Shown here piece after piece: positions 43,217 through 55,700 of a stretch of DNA of 64,000 bases. Both the position numbers and the translations under genes were made by a program. The notes beneath the pieces were generated by a model, which had not been told where the DNA came from, did not search any database, and saw nothing but the letters and a program-made list of their open reading frames with translations. Position 1 is the stretch's first letter. Every line of letters begins with the position of its first letter. The DNA is from Tetrapyrgos nigripes (Eukaryota; Basidiomycota; Agaricomycetes; Agaricales; Campanellaceae), in contig JAACJM010000307.1 of the NCBI GenBank assembly GCA_013368315.1, positions 1-64,000 of the forward strand, written 5' to 3'.

Positions 43217-44740
43217 ATGTCCCAACGTTCTCAACCACGAACTCCTTCCCCAACACTGAACCTTATGGTTCCGGTAATTTCATTCAAAAACGCTTATTAT
43301 TCCAACCTCTTCCGTAACATTCAAATTCGCCAACACAGACGCTCCAGCAGCATTTTCGCACATCCGAGCCCAACCAAACCCCACATGAGTCTGTTCAAGG
43401 AATTCCTCGATAGCTGGGACAGCCCGGAGCCAGGAGACTCCGCAACCCTAACACAAACTCAAACCCGTTCTTACATCCAACAACAAACTCAAGGATCCTC
43501 TCGCGCAGGACCCTCGCATACACCCGCCAATCCCGATGACGGCCATGGTCCTCCACCGGGCCAACAGTATGATCAGGGAAACGATGGGGACGACAATAAA
43601 CAACACCAGGGTGGTGGAGGAGGTGGATCTGACGACGGTGGCAGAGGACCACCAGATGGTGGGCCTCCAGGAGGAGAAGATGGTTCTGATGATGACGACG
43701 ATGATGACGACGAAAGGAAGCAGTTCATTACCGCCCTCCAAAGTTTCAACGAGATCATCGGAAAGTTTACACCTGGTCACAGTGAAAAGAAGGAAGTAAA
43801 GAAACCCAACGTCTTCGATGGGTCGGATCTGAAGAAGCTCCGTCCATTCCTGATCCAGATCCAGATCAATCTCCAAAACTGTCCCAAGGCATACGCGACT
43901 GATGCCGCAAAAATCAGTTTCACCCTTTCCTATCTCTCCGGCACTGTGCTCAAATTCTTTGAGCCGGAAATCCTCAACCCGGATCCCGAGGAACCCGCTC
44001 TGTGGACCCTTGACTTTGGTATTTTCGTCAAGGAGTTGAAGGACAACTTCGGGGTTTTCAATGAGGTCAGGGATGCTGAGGACTGATTGGAGGCCCCATT
44101 CATGAAGGATTCCGATCGGGCCACGAAATACTGCGTCAAGTTCCAACAACTTGCTTTGTAGGTCGCTTGGGATGAGAATTCCTTGCAACACTTTTTCCGA
44201 AAGGGTTTGGCTCTGTGAATCAAGGACGCTCTTGCCCTAGTCTACAAGGAACAGAACCTTCCCCGTCTCAAATCCCAGGTTCTCTGAATCGATTCCCGTT
44301 ACTGGCATCGCCAAACTGAGAAGAAACGGGAAGAAGCGAGCAGGGGAAAAGGGAATTCCGGGGGGAAAGGGTCGGGAGGTAATAGTTCCGGTTCCGGCTC
44401 TGGAAAGTCCTCAAACTTCAGTAAAGGTGGAAAATCCAGAAACCCTTCCAATTCCAACTACAATTCCAACTCTAACTCATCCTCGTCGTCTTCGTCCTCT
44501 TCCGGCCAGAAGAAACCTTGGGCCAACAAGCTCGGAAAGGACGGAAAGCTATCCCAGGACGAAAGGGACCACTGCAAGAAGAACAATCTATGTATGTTCT
44601 GTGGTGGGAAGCATTCTATGGTCGACTGTAACAAGCGGAAGGCGGCGAACGAGGCTCACAGCCAAGCTGCGAACACGGAAAACACCTCCTCCGGTAGTAC
44701 TTCCGTGACTGGCACTGCTTCCACGCAGTCCCCAAAATAG
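43217..44740 (+). pseudogene. Element D gag, decayed
   Basis: Starts MSQRSQPRTPSP 32 bp after the LTR. A Gly/Asp/Pro-rich linker (QHQGGGGGGSDDGGRG) leads to an acidic run and the capsid region VKKPNVFDGSDLKKLRPFLI ... ISFTLSYLSGTVLKFFEP. A Ser/Asn-rich basic region follows, then the zinc knuckle CMFCGGKHSMVDC near 44600. TGA or TAG codons occur at 44083, 44159, 44216 and 44287, at places where Arg or Gln would fit the family. The end is a TAG at 44738-44740. Confidence 0.85.
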
Positions 44741-44879
44741 TCAGCGACTCTGATGCCTCGGCACGAGGTCGGAGTTGCATTGACCGGAATTGTGCCAATC
44801 AGGAGGTTACTCTCAACACCGCCGCTCTTTCCAACAAATCCTTAGTTCTTCCACTTTCTATTACTTCATATACTAAACC

Positions 44880-47800
44880 TGAACTTTCCATTTCTTTTCC
44901 ATCGCTTTTGGATTCTGGTTCTTCAGATTGTTTTATCAACTCTACGTACGTTTCTGAACATTCCCTACCTACCTTCTCCATTCCTCCCGTTCGTCTACAC
45001 TTACTTGATGGTTCCGTACCCTGCACCCTGAATAAAGTATGCCGTTTTTCCGTTTACTTTCTGAAGGGTGAACGAATTCCTCTTGACTTTTATGTCACGA
45101 ATCTCGTCTCAACCTGTAAGGAAGTCCTTGGATATAGCTTTCTTTCCCGCTACAACCCGTCGGTTGACTGGGTAAAAGGAAACATCGAATTCTGTGACCC
45201 TGAACCGGTTGCTGTCACCCCGAGCTCTGAACCTTGTGTGTCGCCCCCTGAGGCTGACCCGGGTTCTCCGGTTTCCACACCACTTCCGGCTTCAACGCCA
45301 CCCATTTGTTCTAAATCATCATAGCCATACGAACCCATCTATTCCTATCCTTCCGTCTCGCAAATGGCGTCTTCCGTTGACGACACCTGCATTAGCATCA
45401 TCAGAGCAGCAGCTTTCCTTCGCTGTTGCAAACAGGATCAGCTCAAACCATTGGCACTCTGGTTAACCCCAGATGATGAGGTTCATGCAAAAGCCTCAAA
45501 TTCAGAAACCCCATCTTCTCTAAAGGCTCCCGAATACTTAGCTGACTATTCCAATGTGTTGGACGAAGGACTCTTGGATAAACTGGCTCCACACCGTCCC
45601 TACGACCTCAAGATTGATCTTGTTGAGGGTGTGGCTCCACCGGTATCCAACAGGGAATTAGGAGAATTATGGAAATTTATCGACAAACATCTGACTATAG
45701 GTTTTATCAAACCTTCATCCTTGCCCTTCGTGGCTCCGGTCCTCTTTGTGAAGAAGAAAGCAGAGAGCTTCGGCTTTGCGTTGACTTCCGTGGCCTCAAT
45801 GCCATCACGAAGAAGGATAGGTATCTGCTTCCACTTATTTCCGAGCTTTTAGACACCCCCCGGCACGTGAAATCTATACCAAGTTGGATCTCCGTCACGC
45901 TTACCACTTGGTCCGCATTGCCGAAGGGGATGAATGGAAAACCGCTTTCCAGACCCGCTATGGATCCTTCGAATGGAAAGTGATGCCTTTTGGTCTCAGT
46001 AATGCTCCTGCCACTTTTCAGCGATTTATCAACGACATCCTCAAGGATCTCCTCGATGTTACATGTTCGCGAAGTATTCTGTCAGCTCCAAGAGCACGGA
46101 CTCTTCGTCAACCCCGAAAAATGCTTCTTTTCCATTGATACCGTGGAGTACTTAGGCTACATTCTCTCCCCTGAAGGGTTGATGATGGATCCTTCTAAAA
46201 TCCGAACTATCCTGGAATGGCCCGTTCCTCGGAAGGTCCGAAATATACAATCCTTCCTAGGCTTCTGTAATTTTTACAGACGCTTCATCTTCAATTATTC
46301 GGATATCGTCATACCCCTAACCCGTCTCACCCGAAAAGCTATTCAGTGGAAATGGACACAGGCATGCCAGGAATCTTTCGATTACCTTAAGCACACTTTT
46401 ATTTCTGCTCTGATCCTTGGTCATTGGGTCCTGAACCAAAAGATCATCGTCGAAACCGACGCTTCCGATTATGCTATCGCCGCAATCCTCTCTCTCCAGT
46501 ATGATTCTGGAGAGATTCATCCCATCGCATTCCATTCACGCACCTTACAATCCGCCAAACTCAATTACGACGTTCATGACAAGGAATTGCTTGCCATTTT
46601 TGAAGCATTCCGAATCTGGCGACACTACTTGGAAGGCTCCGGATCCCCTATCGATGTCATTACCGATCACAAGAATTTGGAATATTTTTCAACAACCAAA
46701 ATTCTAACACGACAACAAGTCCGATGGTCCGAGTACCTTTCCGCTTTCAATCTCATTATCCAGTTCCGACCAGGTAAACTAGGTGCAAAACCCGACTCAC
46801 TCACTAGACGATGGGGTGTCTACCCAAAAGAGGGGGATAGTGAGAACGCCAAGGTTAATCCGCAGAATTTCCGTCCAGTCTTCACCCAAGAACAGCTTTC
46901 CGAATCACTCCAAGCTTCATTCCTTGAAGGACCTGTACTCCATGCATCCATTATCATGGATATCGAGAAACTCCATTCCACAATCCGAGAATCCTACGCT
47001 TCCGATCCGGAATCAACACAAGCTGGTCTCAAGCTAGCTAAGGATTCCTCATCATCCCGATGGAAACTTGATGACTCTAGGTTACTACGCTTGGACGATA
47101 GGATATTCGTTCCTGGTGCTTCCGACCTTAGACTTCAAGTTTTGCGTCAACACCACGACCATTCCCTCACAGGACACTTCGGACAAAACCAGACACTTGA
47201 CCTTATCCAACGCCACTATACCTGGCCAAAGGTTCGAGAATTCGTTCAGGATTACGTCGCTTCCTGTATGGTTTGTGGTTGCAACAAGCCTCGTCGACAT
47301 CGTCCTTATGGTCTCCTAAAACCACTTCCTGTACCGGTCCGTCCGTGGGATTTGATTTCCATGGATTTCATCGAACAACTACCGGATTCCAATGGATACA
47401 CAGCAATCCTGGTAATTGTGGACCGCGCATCCAAACAGGGAATCTTCATTCTGACTCATGATACCATTACATTGGAACAACTCACGGAATTATTCGTTCT
47501 TCATGTTTTCTCTAAGCATGGTGTTCCTAACCATGTCACCTCTGACCGCAGTTCCGAATTCATTTCCCATTTTTTCTGATCCCTAGGAAAAGCTTTGAAT
47601 ATGGAACTTCACTTCACTTTGGGTTATCACCCGGAAGCTGACGGACAGACCGAGCACACCAATCAGACACTCGAGCAGTACATCCGGATCTATTGTTCTT
47701 ACCAACAGGATAATTGGTCTTCCCTACTTCCCATTGCCGAGTTCGCTTACAACAACGCTCCGAATGCTTCCACCAGAATCACACCCTTCTTCGCAAACAA

Positions 47801-48441
47801 AGGGTTTCACCCAAACCTAACGGTTCATCCCGACTACAATCTCGCTTCTGAGCGTGCCCAACATTTCGTTGTCAATCTCAAGGAACTTCATGGTTTCCTT
47901 CAGGATGAGATTCGGGAAGCTCAGAAACATTACAAGGTACAGGCCGACAAACACCATCTGGATTTACCAGAGATCCCCATCGGTTCCGAAGTTTTTGTGT
48001 CCGCAAAACATATAAAAACTACAAGACCCACTCCGAAGTTCTCTGAGAAATTCCTTGGCCCATTCAAAGTTCTCTCTCGCCCCAGCTCTCTTTCCTATGC
48101 CATAAAGCTCCCTGACTATCTCCATGGGATCCATCCTGTTTTCCATGTGTCCCAACTCGAACCCACTGTTCCAAACACGATTCCGAATCGTATTCCAGAT
48201 CTGCCCGCTCCAGTCGAGATTGAAGGTGAACTTGAATATGAAATCACCGAAATCTTAGACTCGAAAATCGATCGGCGCTGTCGGAAATGTCCTCTACTAT
48301 ATTTGGTATAGTGGTCTGGTTACGAAGGCACTGACGAAGAATTTTCCTGGCTCCCTGCAGATGAGCTTACAGCCAAAGAAGCTGTAGACGAGTACCATCA
48401 GAAAAATCTGAACAAACCTGGTCCTCTTCCAATTTCATCTT
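44880..48441 (+). pseudogene. Element D pol: protease to chromodomain, RT box deleted
   Basis: Protease LLDSGSSDCFINS (44905, active site DSG intact). RT starts [14 protein letters not shown] (45595); two frameshifts near 45760 and 45880 break [20 protein letters not shown] and [15 protein letters not shown]. After [12 protein letters not shown] (46060) the next homologous residues are [20 protein letters not shown], so about 25 residues including the YLDD catalytic box are deleted. RNase H (VETDASDYAIAA), integrase (HHDHSLTGHFGQ ... CMVCG, MDFIEQLPDSNGY, TSDRSSEF, ADGQTEHTNQ) and a chromodomain (EYEITEILDSKIDRR ... WSGYEGTDEEFSWLPADEL) follow. Stops at 47577 and 48309. Confidence 0.92.
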
Positions 48442-48651
48442 AATCCTCATCTTTCCGACATTTTCCATCCCTTCCAGCGCTCTTCACTAATTTCAATTTA
48501 TTATATTTTTTTTCATTTCTCCTTTTACTCCAATCGCATCTTAACTTCACCCTTTTTCTATTTTTTCTTCTATTGTCTTTTCAACTTCATTCCGACGGAT
48601 TACTATTCGTTTCCATGCCTCTCAAGGGCTCGAGGCCTAAGAGGGGGATAC

Positions 48652-49284
48652 TGTAATATCTATGCTTCCATACATCTTTCCGATTGCATCTGATTATTTT
48701 CCTAACTTCTCTTTCTTTTATTTCAAACTTCATTCCCTTCCATCCTGAACATGTTCCGATCATTCATTTCCGATTTCATATCCGAGCTCCACTATTAATC
48801 TCCACAATGGATCCCATCCGGGAGCCCGTGATTCATTTTGGATAACTACTGGACAGCTCGTATCTAATCTCCAAACTTACTCCACTTCATCTCCAATCCG
48901 TTCCACTTGGTTTCCACTTTGTTTCCACTTCGTTCCGCAGTACTCCATCCATCTCCAATAGCACCATGTGCTTTTCCTTTACTTCCAAACCATCCCTATC
49001 TTACTCCTCTTCATTCTGATAGTTTCTGAAGTAGTACTTAAGCTAGCAACTTTGTAGTAGATAGCTTAAGTCTAAAATCGAATTAGCTGGTCTCCTAACT
49101 TCATCCGACTTCAGACAACATAGTACTGTCTTAACGGATTCCATTCCGTGTCTTCATTACACTTCGATCTCAGAGACTACTGGTTCCACCTGGATTCGTC
49201 TTTATCCTTTTCCAAAAAACCCCAATAGGACTTCCGCTCAGGTCTGATGTGTTTCCTAACGCTAGGATCTGCCCGGACTTAACA
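48652..49284 (+). repeat. 3' LTR of element D
   Basis: 633 bp, same length as the 5' LTR; hairpin arms at 49036-49045 and 49062-49071. Confidence 0.95.
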
Positions 49285-49503
49285 GTAGCTGTCGATATCA
49301 AAGCTGACGTGCTTCTGATCTGTTAAGTCAAGACCGTGTAGCCAATCTACAGAGCAATGGTGTCGGAGGTGGTGGGGGAGATGCAGAGACAGATGAATCA
49401 GAGACTGAGGATGGTGCAGTGTAACGTCCAAACGTGGTGGCAGTAGTACCTGCAAGGGCAACCTATACAGAGGCCACCAGTGCAGTAAGGGATCTTGACC
49501 TAA

Positions 49504-49937
49504 TGTCACAAAGAGGCGAGCGCTTAGATAGCGATAATGAGGAGCTACGGGCTCGACTCGACTAACAGACAGCAGTAAGTACTGGAACTGGTCCCAACGA
49601 TGAAGAATGTATTAAATACCTAACAGACAGCAGTAAGTACTGGAACTACAGTGCCCATCAGTAAAGGTGAAAGAAGTAATGGAAAGGGGAATACACACCT
49701 GGTCCCAACGATGAAGAGGTCAAGATGGGGAACCAGGTGTCAGGGCAGGGTTTATATATGTAAAAGTAAAGCTGTAAAGAAAGCTGTAAAGGAAGCTGTC
49801 AAGAAGCTGTATCGAAGCTGTATCAGAGAAATGAAAGGTCCGGTGTGTAGCATGTGGAACAAGAGTCAAATGGTGTAAAGGTCCGAGGATACAGAGATAA
49901 GAAGAAATAAATAGTACCAAATATAGACGTCATGACA
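49504..49937 (-). repeat. 5' LTR of element B
   Basis: 434 bp, near-identical to 36940-37374 apart from a few indels in the GTAAAGGAAGCT run. Confidence 0.95.
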
Positions 49938-49942
49938 ATCTT

Positions 49943-50278
49943 CTCTGTCTACAGTTACCATCACTTGATCTGATATGTTCATCATTTATCTCTTCCAATT
50001 CCTATCTCCATGGACATTCTCACTTATTCACTTATTCTCAATTCACTTCTTTTACATATATACCAAAGGACTTGTAGTTAGTTCCTTAGTCTGTTCACTT
50101 TGTCTCCACTCCACTCTCAGTACAGTGCAGTGTCGAGTATAGTCAGCTACTCATCCTCTACTCGTCTCTACTATTTCTCTATTCTCTCTCTCTCTATATC
50201 GTCTCATTTGTAACTCGTCAATCTATTGGTTCATTGTGTGACTTGGGTGGTTATTGCTAAGTGACAACATTCTTGACA
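49943..50278 (+). repeat. Element C 5' LTR, second piece
   Basis: Continues from 36939 (CTCTGTCTACAGTTACCATC) to ACATTCTTGACA at 50278. Confidence 0.9.
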
Positions 50279-52780
50279 CTTGAACAGACTCTCTTACACC
50301 CACCTCACAAACAGATCCCGTTCCCGTAGCTCAACATGAACCCTCTCGTCGTATTAAACTTTCCTATTCTCCCATCCTTCCCCTATGGTGCCCCAAGCCC
50401 ATCATCTCTACCCTGTGTGAGGAGCCTCACAGGTCGGCCAGCATGGACAAGCTCAAGGAGTTGTTGCACGAAGTCATCCCCTGTCTACACAGTTTCAAGA
50501 CATAAAACCAGACTCATCGATTCAAGTAAGGTGGTCGACCGACTCTGTAATTGAAATCCTAAAAACCCTTGACTTTACTCACTGGCTCTCAACTTTGAAC
50601 CATTCCTGAATAACCTACAAATCTGACCCCCACCAGAATACCGCTACAGGATTGAAGATTCAGACCCAAACAGCTTCAAAAACTATTCACAGCAGGTCGA
50701 AAACGCAGTACGAAAGCACGCCATTGCATTCGACAACCACTGGATTAAACTAAACAAGAGAACGTGGGCCAAAGGTGAAGTAATCATCTTTGAATACCTT
50801 CGAATAAAGATATCCCCTGAGAACGCATCCCCACATTACGTGGCAGTCATAGGCACTCGTTATTTCATCTAACTTGGAAATGCTCCTATTCCCTGTTGGT
50901 TTAGTCATGACAACTACGAAGACAGCAACATCTTGGAATACTGCCTAGAGGAACATGAAGAATACCTCCAAACTTGAATCCCCAGAATAAATGACTACAA
51001 TCGACAAGGATTCTATTGGGAAGATGTTCCCACCAATCAGTGGGACTACCTGTTTTCAGGACCTGAAGACGCCAACTAGTGTATGTCCAGAAGCGGAATC
51101 CCTAGAGTAACTCGATCATGATCATGCGTCGCCTCATGAGCTCCCAGTCGTACCTCCTCACTTCACATTCCCCTTGCCTGCATCCGTTGACCTCACACAT
51201 ACTATCTTCGAAGTCAACAGGATTGTTATATCTCAGCTAATAATCAGTGGGATGCCTATCTAAACAATCCGTGTCCAAACCAATTCTCCATACACAACTG
51301 AGTACTTACACGAGCAGAACTAGAGCACGGCTTCAGACCCATACTACCACCTGGACAATACGTTCTGTCAGAACCTACGTCAGAAACCCAACTCCCAATA
51401 ACCGAACCCTCATCGCACACTCAATTTGAAGAATCAGAACCTAGTAATGAACCTATTCCTGAACTACCACTTCCTCCAACTGAACCACAAACTTCCCTCA
51501 CTAGAACTCCCTCCAACAGCAACCCCAGTGCGGTTCAAGAACCTATATCCATTCATCCCCAACAATCCATTGACTTCCACACACTCTATTCTTCTCTTGG
51601 AATGTCCAAACATAACGAACCCACCTCAGCTACTGCCACTGCAGGGGTGACAAATAGAAGTCCTGCTGATACCCCTTCCAACGAAGACGATCTCTCTACT
51701 CCTTCTAATAGAACCACAAAGGAAAGAGGGGCAAAACCAGAGAAATTTATAGGAGAACAAAACCTGGCAAGGGATTGGCTAGCCAAGTTTAACAACTATC
51801 TTCGGCTCAACGATGGAGTCTATCCTACAGAAAATGAGAAAATAGCACTATTTCTCACCCTCTTCACAGGAGAGGAAGCAGGATGATGGGCTCACGACAT
51901 GATGGCGAAAATCTATGCAGAAGACGACGACTATAGTGACATTGACAAAGAATCGACTAGTGAAGACAAAGACTCATCATTATTGGGATCTGCGACGAAG
52001 AAGAAGTCGTGGACCCTGCAAGAAGTGAAATGAGAATTCCTGCGAGACTTTAAACCAGCATCTCAGGAATCTCAAGCACAAACAAAGATAGAAACCATAA
52101 GGATGGAGGGAGTCTTAGTGGATATAGATAAGTACAACTCCCAATTCAAACTATACGCTAAAGATACTGGTTACAATGACAAGGCACTAATGAAGCACTA
52201 CCGAAAAGGGCTTCCAAGAGGATTGGTAGACTGAATTTCCTTGCTACCATCCCAACCCAAAAACCTTGCAGCGCTACAAAAAGCCACAGTTAAACAACAC
52301 ATGATCTGGACAGAAAGACAGGCAGAGAAAGCCTTATGGAATAAACAACAAGGAGAAGGGGGGCAACAGACCAAAGGATCGCAAAGCACGGGAGGAAGTC
52401 AAACGAGGAGCATGGAAGTGAATGCCTTCCAAAGTAATACCCCAGGTGCATCCTCGAATACTAAATATCCACCTAAGCTGACAAACGAAGAAAGAGAAAA
52501 AATGAAAAAAGAAGGACGATGTTTCGGCTGTCGCAAAAAGGGACACACCACATGGAACTGCCCTACATTTCCCAGGTTCACCACGACAAATCCCAATAAC
52601 ACGGCCTGGAGACCTTCGATCAGAACGACTACAGCCACCAGAGAACCCTCATCTTCTGAGACAAACATTACAATGAAAGATATTTCAGAATTCACCACCA
52701 AAATCAGGTCACTATCCGGGGAAGAGAAGGAGAAGGCAGCAGGATACCTAAAGGATCTCATAACACAAACAGATTTTTAA
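50279..52780 (+). pseudogene. Element C gag, decayed
   Basis: The clean part starts MSKHNEPTSATATAG (51602): RGAKPEKFIGEQNLARDWLA, YPTENEKIALFLTLFTGE, knuckle CFGCRKKGHTTWNC (near 52525), end at 52780. TGA stops at 51884, 52030 and 52232; at the last of these A has CGA. The stretch 50279-51601 encodes the same long N-terminal extension as in A (for example FRPILPPGQYVLSEPTSE near 51340) but with many stops and shifts. Confidence 0.82.
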
Positions 52781-52797
52781 ATACCTCCCCTGTCACA

Positions 52798-55700
52798 TTG
52801 TCAGGAGGAGGAGTATGGACATATATACCAGTAAAAAACAGGCAATACACGAGCCTTATACCCTTTCGTAAGCCACAATTCCCATCCGAGCTAAGAATCA
52901 CGGCAATCACTCAAAATTGACAGGTCCCCTCGATAGAATTGAAAACGGAACTAATCGGTAAAATAACTGGACGAAAAATCGACAGCGGAGCGGAAGGAAT
53001 CATCATTAACAATACCTTCGCTCAAAAACATCACCTCAATTGAATTCCAATACAAAAACCCTTCCCAGTACAAAACGTTGATGGATCCGAAAACGTGATG
53101 GGATGGGTAATGCACTATACCATCCAAAAACTACAGATCTATGCAACCAAAAATCCCATCATGAGGAAACTGCCAAATTCTATATTACGGACATCGGCGA
53201 TCACGATATCATTCTAGGCACCAATTGGTTAGAACACCATAACCCAGATTGGGCGATCCCAGAAGTTAACCTGACACGCTGCGCTGATACCTGTATACTG
53301 GAAAAACCCCCAGTGAAAATCAAAGCTAAGTCAAATATACAGCCTATGAAACCAAGGCAACCTGAAATAGTTGACCCTAGGACATACCATCGGGACTACC
53401 AAGTATCATACAAAGAACCCATAGGACACTATAAGCCAGTGGCACAACACAAGATAGCAGGACAATGTTGAAGATCATGATCTTGAATTACCTGCTCAGA
53501 GCAGATTGAATTGGGGGCATTATTACCCTCAGAAGATACTACTGGACAATGGAATGTCCCACATCAATGGAGTCAACTCGCCATGGAATATATTGATGCC
53601 CCAAAAGATCAAGACAAAGAATTATCAGAAACCAAGCTCAGTATCCGAGCAGCATTTACAAAGGTACAACAGACCGTTGAAAACAAACCTACAACAGATC
53701 AACCGACATCACTAGAAGAACAGATACCCAAGCAATATCACAATTACTTGTCAATATTCGACAAAACAACCTCGGAACGACTACCCCAACGAAGTAGTTG
53801 GGATCATGCAATCGAACCACAGGAGAATTTCCAACTGTGAACATGCAAAACATATCCTCTTTCGCCAAACGAGCAAAGTGAGTTAGACTCCTTCCTAAAT
53901 GAAAATCTTGAAAAAGGATACATTAAACCTTTGAAATCACCCATGGCAAGTCCTTTCTTCTTCGTCAAGAAAAAGGACAGAAAACTACGACCAGTGCAAG
54001 ACTACAGAGAACTCAGCAAGGGAACCGTAAAGAATGTGTATCCTTTACCTCTTATCCCAGAGTTGATCAACAAACTCAAAGACGCACACATATTGACTAA
54101 GATCGATCTACAATGGGGATATAACAACATCCGGATCAAGGATGGAGATGAGTGGAAAGCCGCCTTCAAGACCAATCGAGGACTTTTCGAACCAACAGTC
54201 ATGTTCTTTGGACTGATGAATTCACCAGCCACCTTCCAAGCAATGATGAATACTGTCTTTAAGGACCTCATCGATCAAGGGAAGGTCATTATCTATATGG
54301 ATGACATTCTCATATTCACCCACAGTTTATCAGAGCATCGCGAACTTGTACTAAAGGTACTACAACACTTACGGGACAATGACTTATACACGAAACCCGA
54401 GAAATGCACGTTCGAAACAGATAAGGTCAACTTCTTGGGTCTTATCGTTTCCCATGACACCTTAGCAATGGACCCTGCTACAGTAGCAGGAGTAATTGAA
54501 TGGCCAACACCAAAGACAGTAAAGGAAGTACAAGCATTCCTAGGATTTGGAAACTTCTACAGACAATTCATCAAAGACTTCTCGAAAATCGCACAACCAC
54601 TGTTCAACCTAACAAAGAAGGATAATCAGTGGAATTGGGGAACAGAAACAGTGAAATCCTTCCAGTCTCTCAAAGCGGCCTTCACATCCAAACCAGTCCT
54701 ATTGATGCCCAATCATACCAAACCGTATCGAGTAGAAGTCGACACGTCAGAATATGCAACAGGAGGTATACTCATGCAAACTGGAGACGACAACCATTGG
54801 CACCCGGTGGCCTATATCTCCAAATCTCTCTCTGAGACAGAACAAAACTACGACATCCACGATAAAGGATTGCTTGCAATCATACGAGCAATAGAAGCAT
54901 GGCGACACTACCTGGAAGGAGCCCCACACTCCATCGAGATTTTGACCGATCACCAGAACCTAACATACTTCGATTTTAGTTTTCCCTCCTTCATAAACCA
55001 GGAAGCCTCAACAAAGCTGATCCATTGTCCAGACGACTAGATCCCCGAGTCGGAATAGAAAACAACAATGCCAATAGAGTCCTTCTTGATCCTAAATTCT
55101 TCTGAATTCGAGCAACCAGACAAGGGACTGTAACGGCTATAGGAGACGTAGAACTGCGGTGAGGGATCAAAGAGTTCCCCAAAAGGGACCTTGAAGTAGT
55201 GAGTGCCCTCGATGTCATTCTACGAAACGGACCATGGTCTCTGGTAAAAAATCTACAGGAATGGAACTATGAAGATGGGATTATATTGTTCCAGGGTAAA
55301 ATCTATGTCCCAGCCGACGACAATCTCCGACGAGACATTGTGAAGTTACACCACGACTCCCTAGCGGCGGGACACCCAGGTAGATACAAGACCTACAAAC
55401 TAGTCAGCAGGGAATTCTGGTGGCCAGGAATGTCAGTCTTCGTCAGAGACTATGTAAATGGTTGCGCCAAATGCCAGTTAACTAAACCCAACAATCATCC
55501 GACTCGAGTCCCCTTGGTACCCACCGAAATCCCAGAACGTCCTTTCAGAACTATCACTACTGACTTCATCACGGATCTCCCTGAATGTAAAGGATTCAAT
55601 GCAGTACATGTCATAGTCGACAGGTCAACAAAAACCGTCATCATATCGCCATGTACAAAAACAATTGACAGCAATGGTACGGTCAGCCTCCTGCTTGATC

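Larger units (their letters stand above)
42553..49284 (+). mobile_element. Element D: chromodomain Ty3/gypsy, complete but dead
   Basis: 6732 bp with two 633-bp LTRs (42553-43185, 48652-49284) that differ at only a small share of sites, flanked by the perfect duplication GTAGC (42548-42552, 49285-49289) inside the leader of element B. Polypurine tract AAGAGGGGGATAC before the 3' LTR. Youngest of the nested insertions. The coding part has a deleted RT catalytic box and many stops, so either it decayed quickly or it was moved in trans. Confidence 0.95.
36940..49937 (-). mobile_element. Element B: chromodomain Ty3/gypsy, itself split by element D
   Basis: LTRs 49504-49937 (5') and 36940-37374 (3'), flanked by ATCTT at 36935-36939 and 49938-49942. 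Removing D (42553-49284) leaves 6.3 kb. Minus-strand gag, protease, RT, RNase H, integrase and C-terminal chromodomain. Polypurine tract GTAGGAGGGGGGTAA next to the 3' LTR. LTR sequences and Gag differ from A/C and from D, so it is a third family. Confidence 0.94.

Noticed and set aside
49504..49937. Independent solo LTR
   Set aside because: The ATCTT duplication shared with 36935-36939 shows it is the 5' LTR of element B, separated from its 3' LTR by the nested element D.
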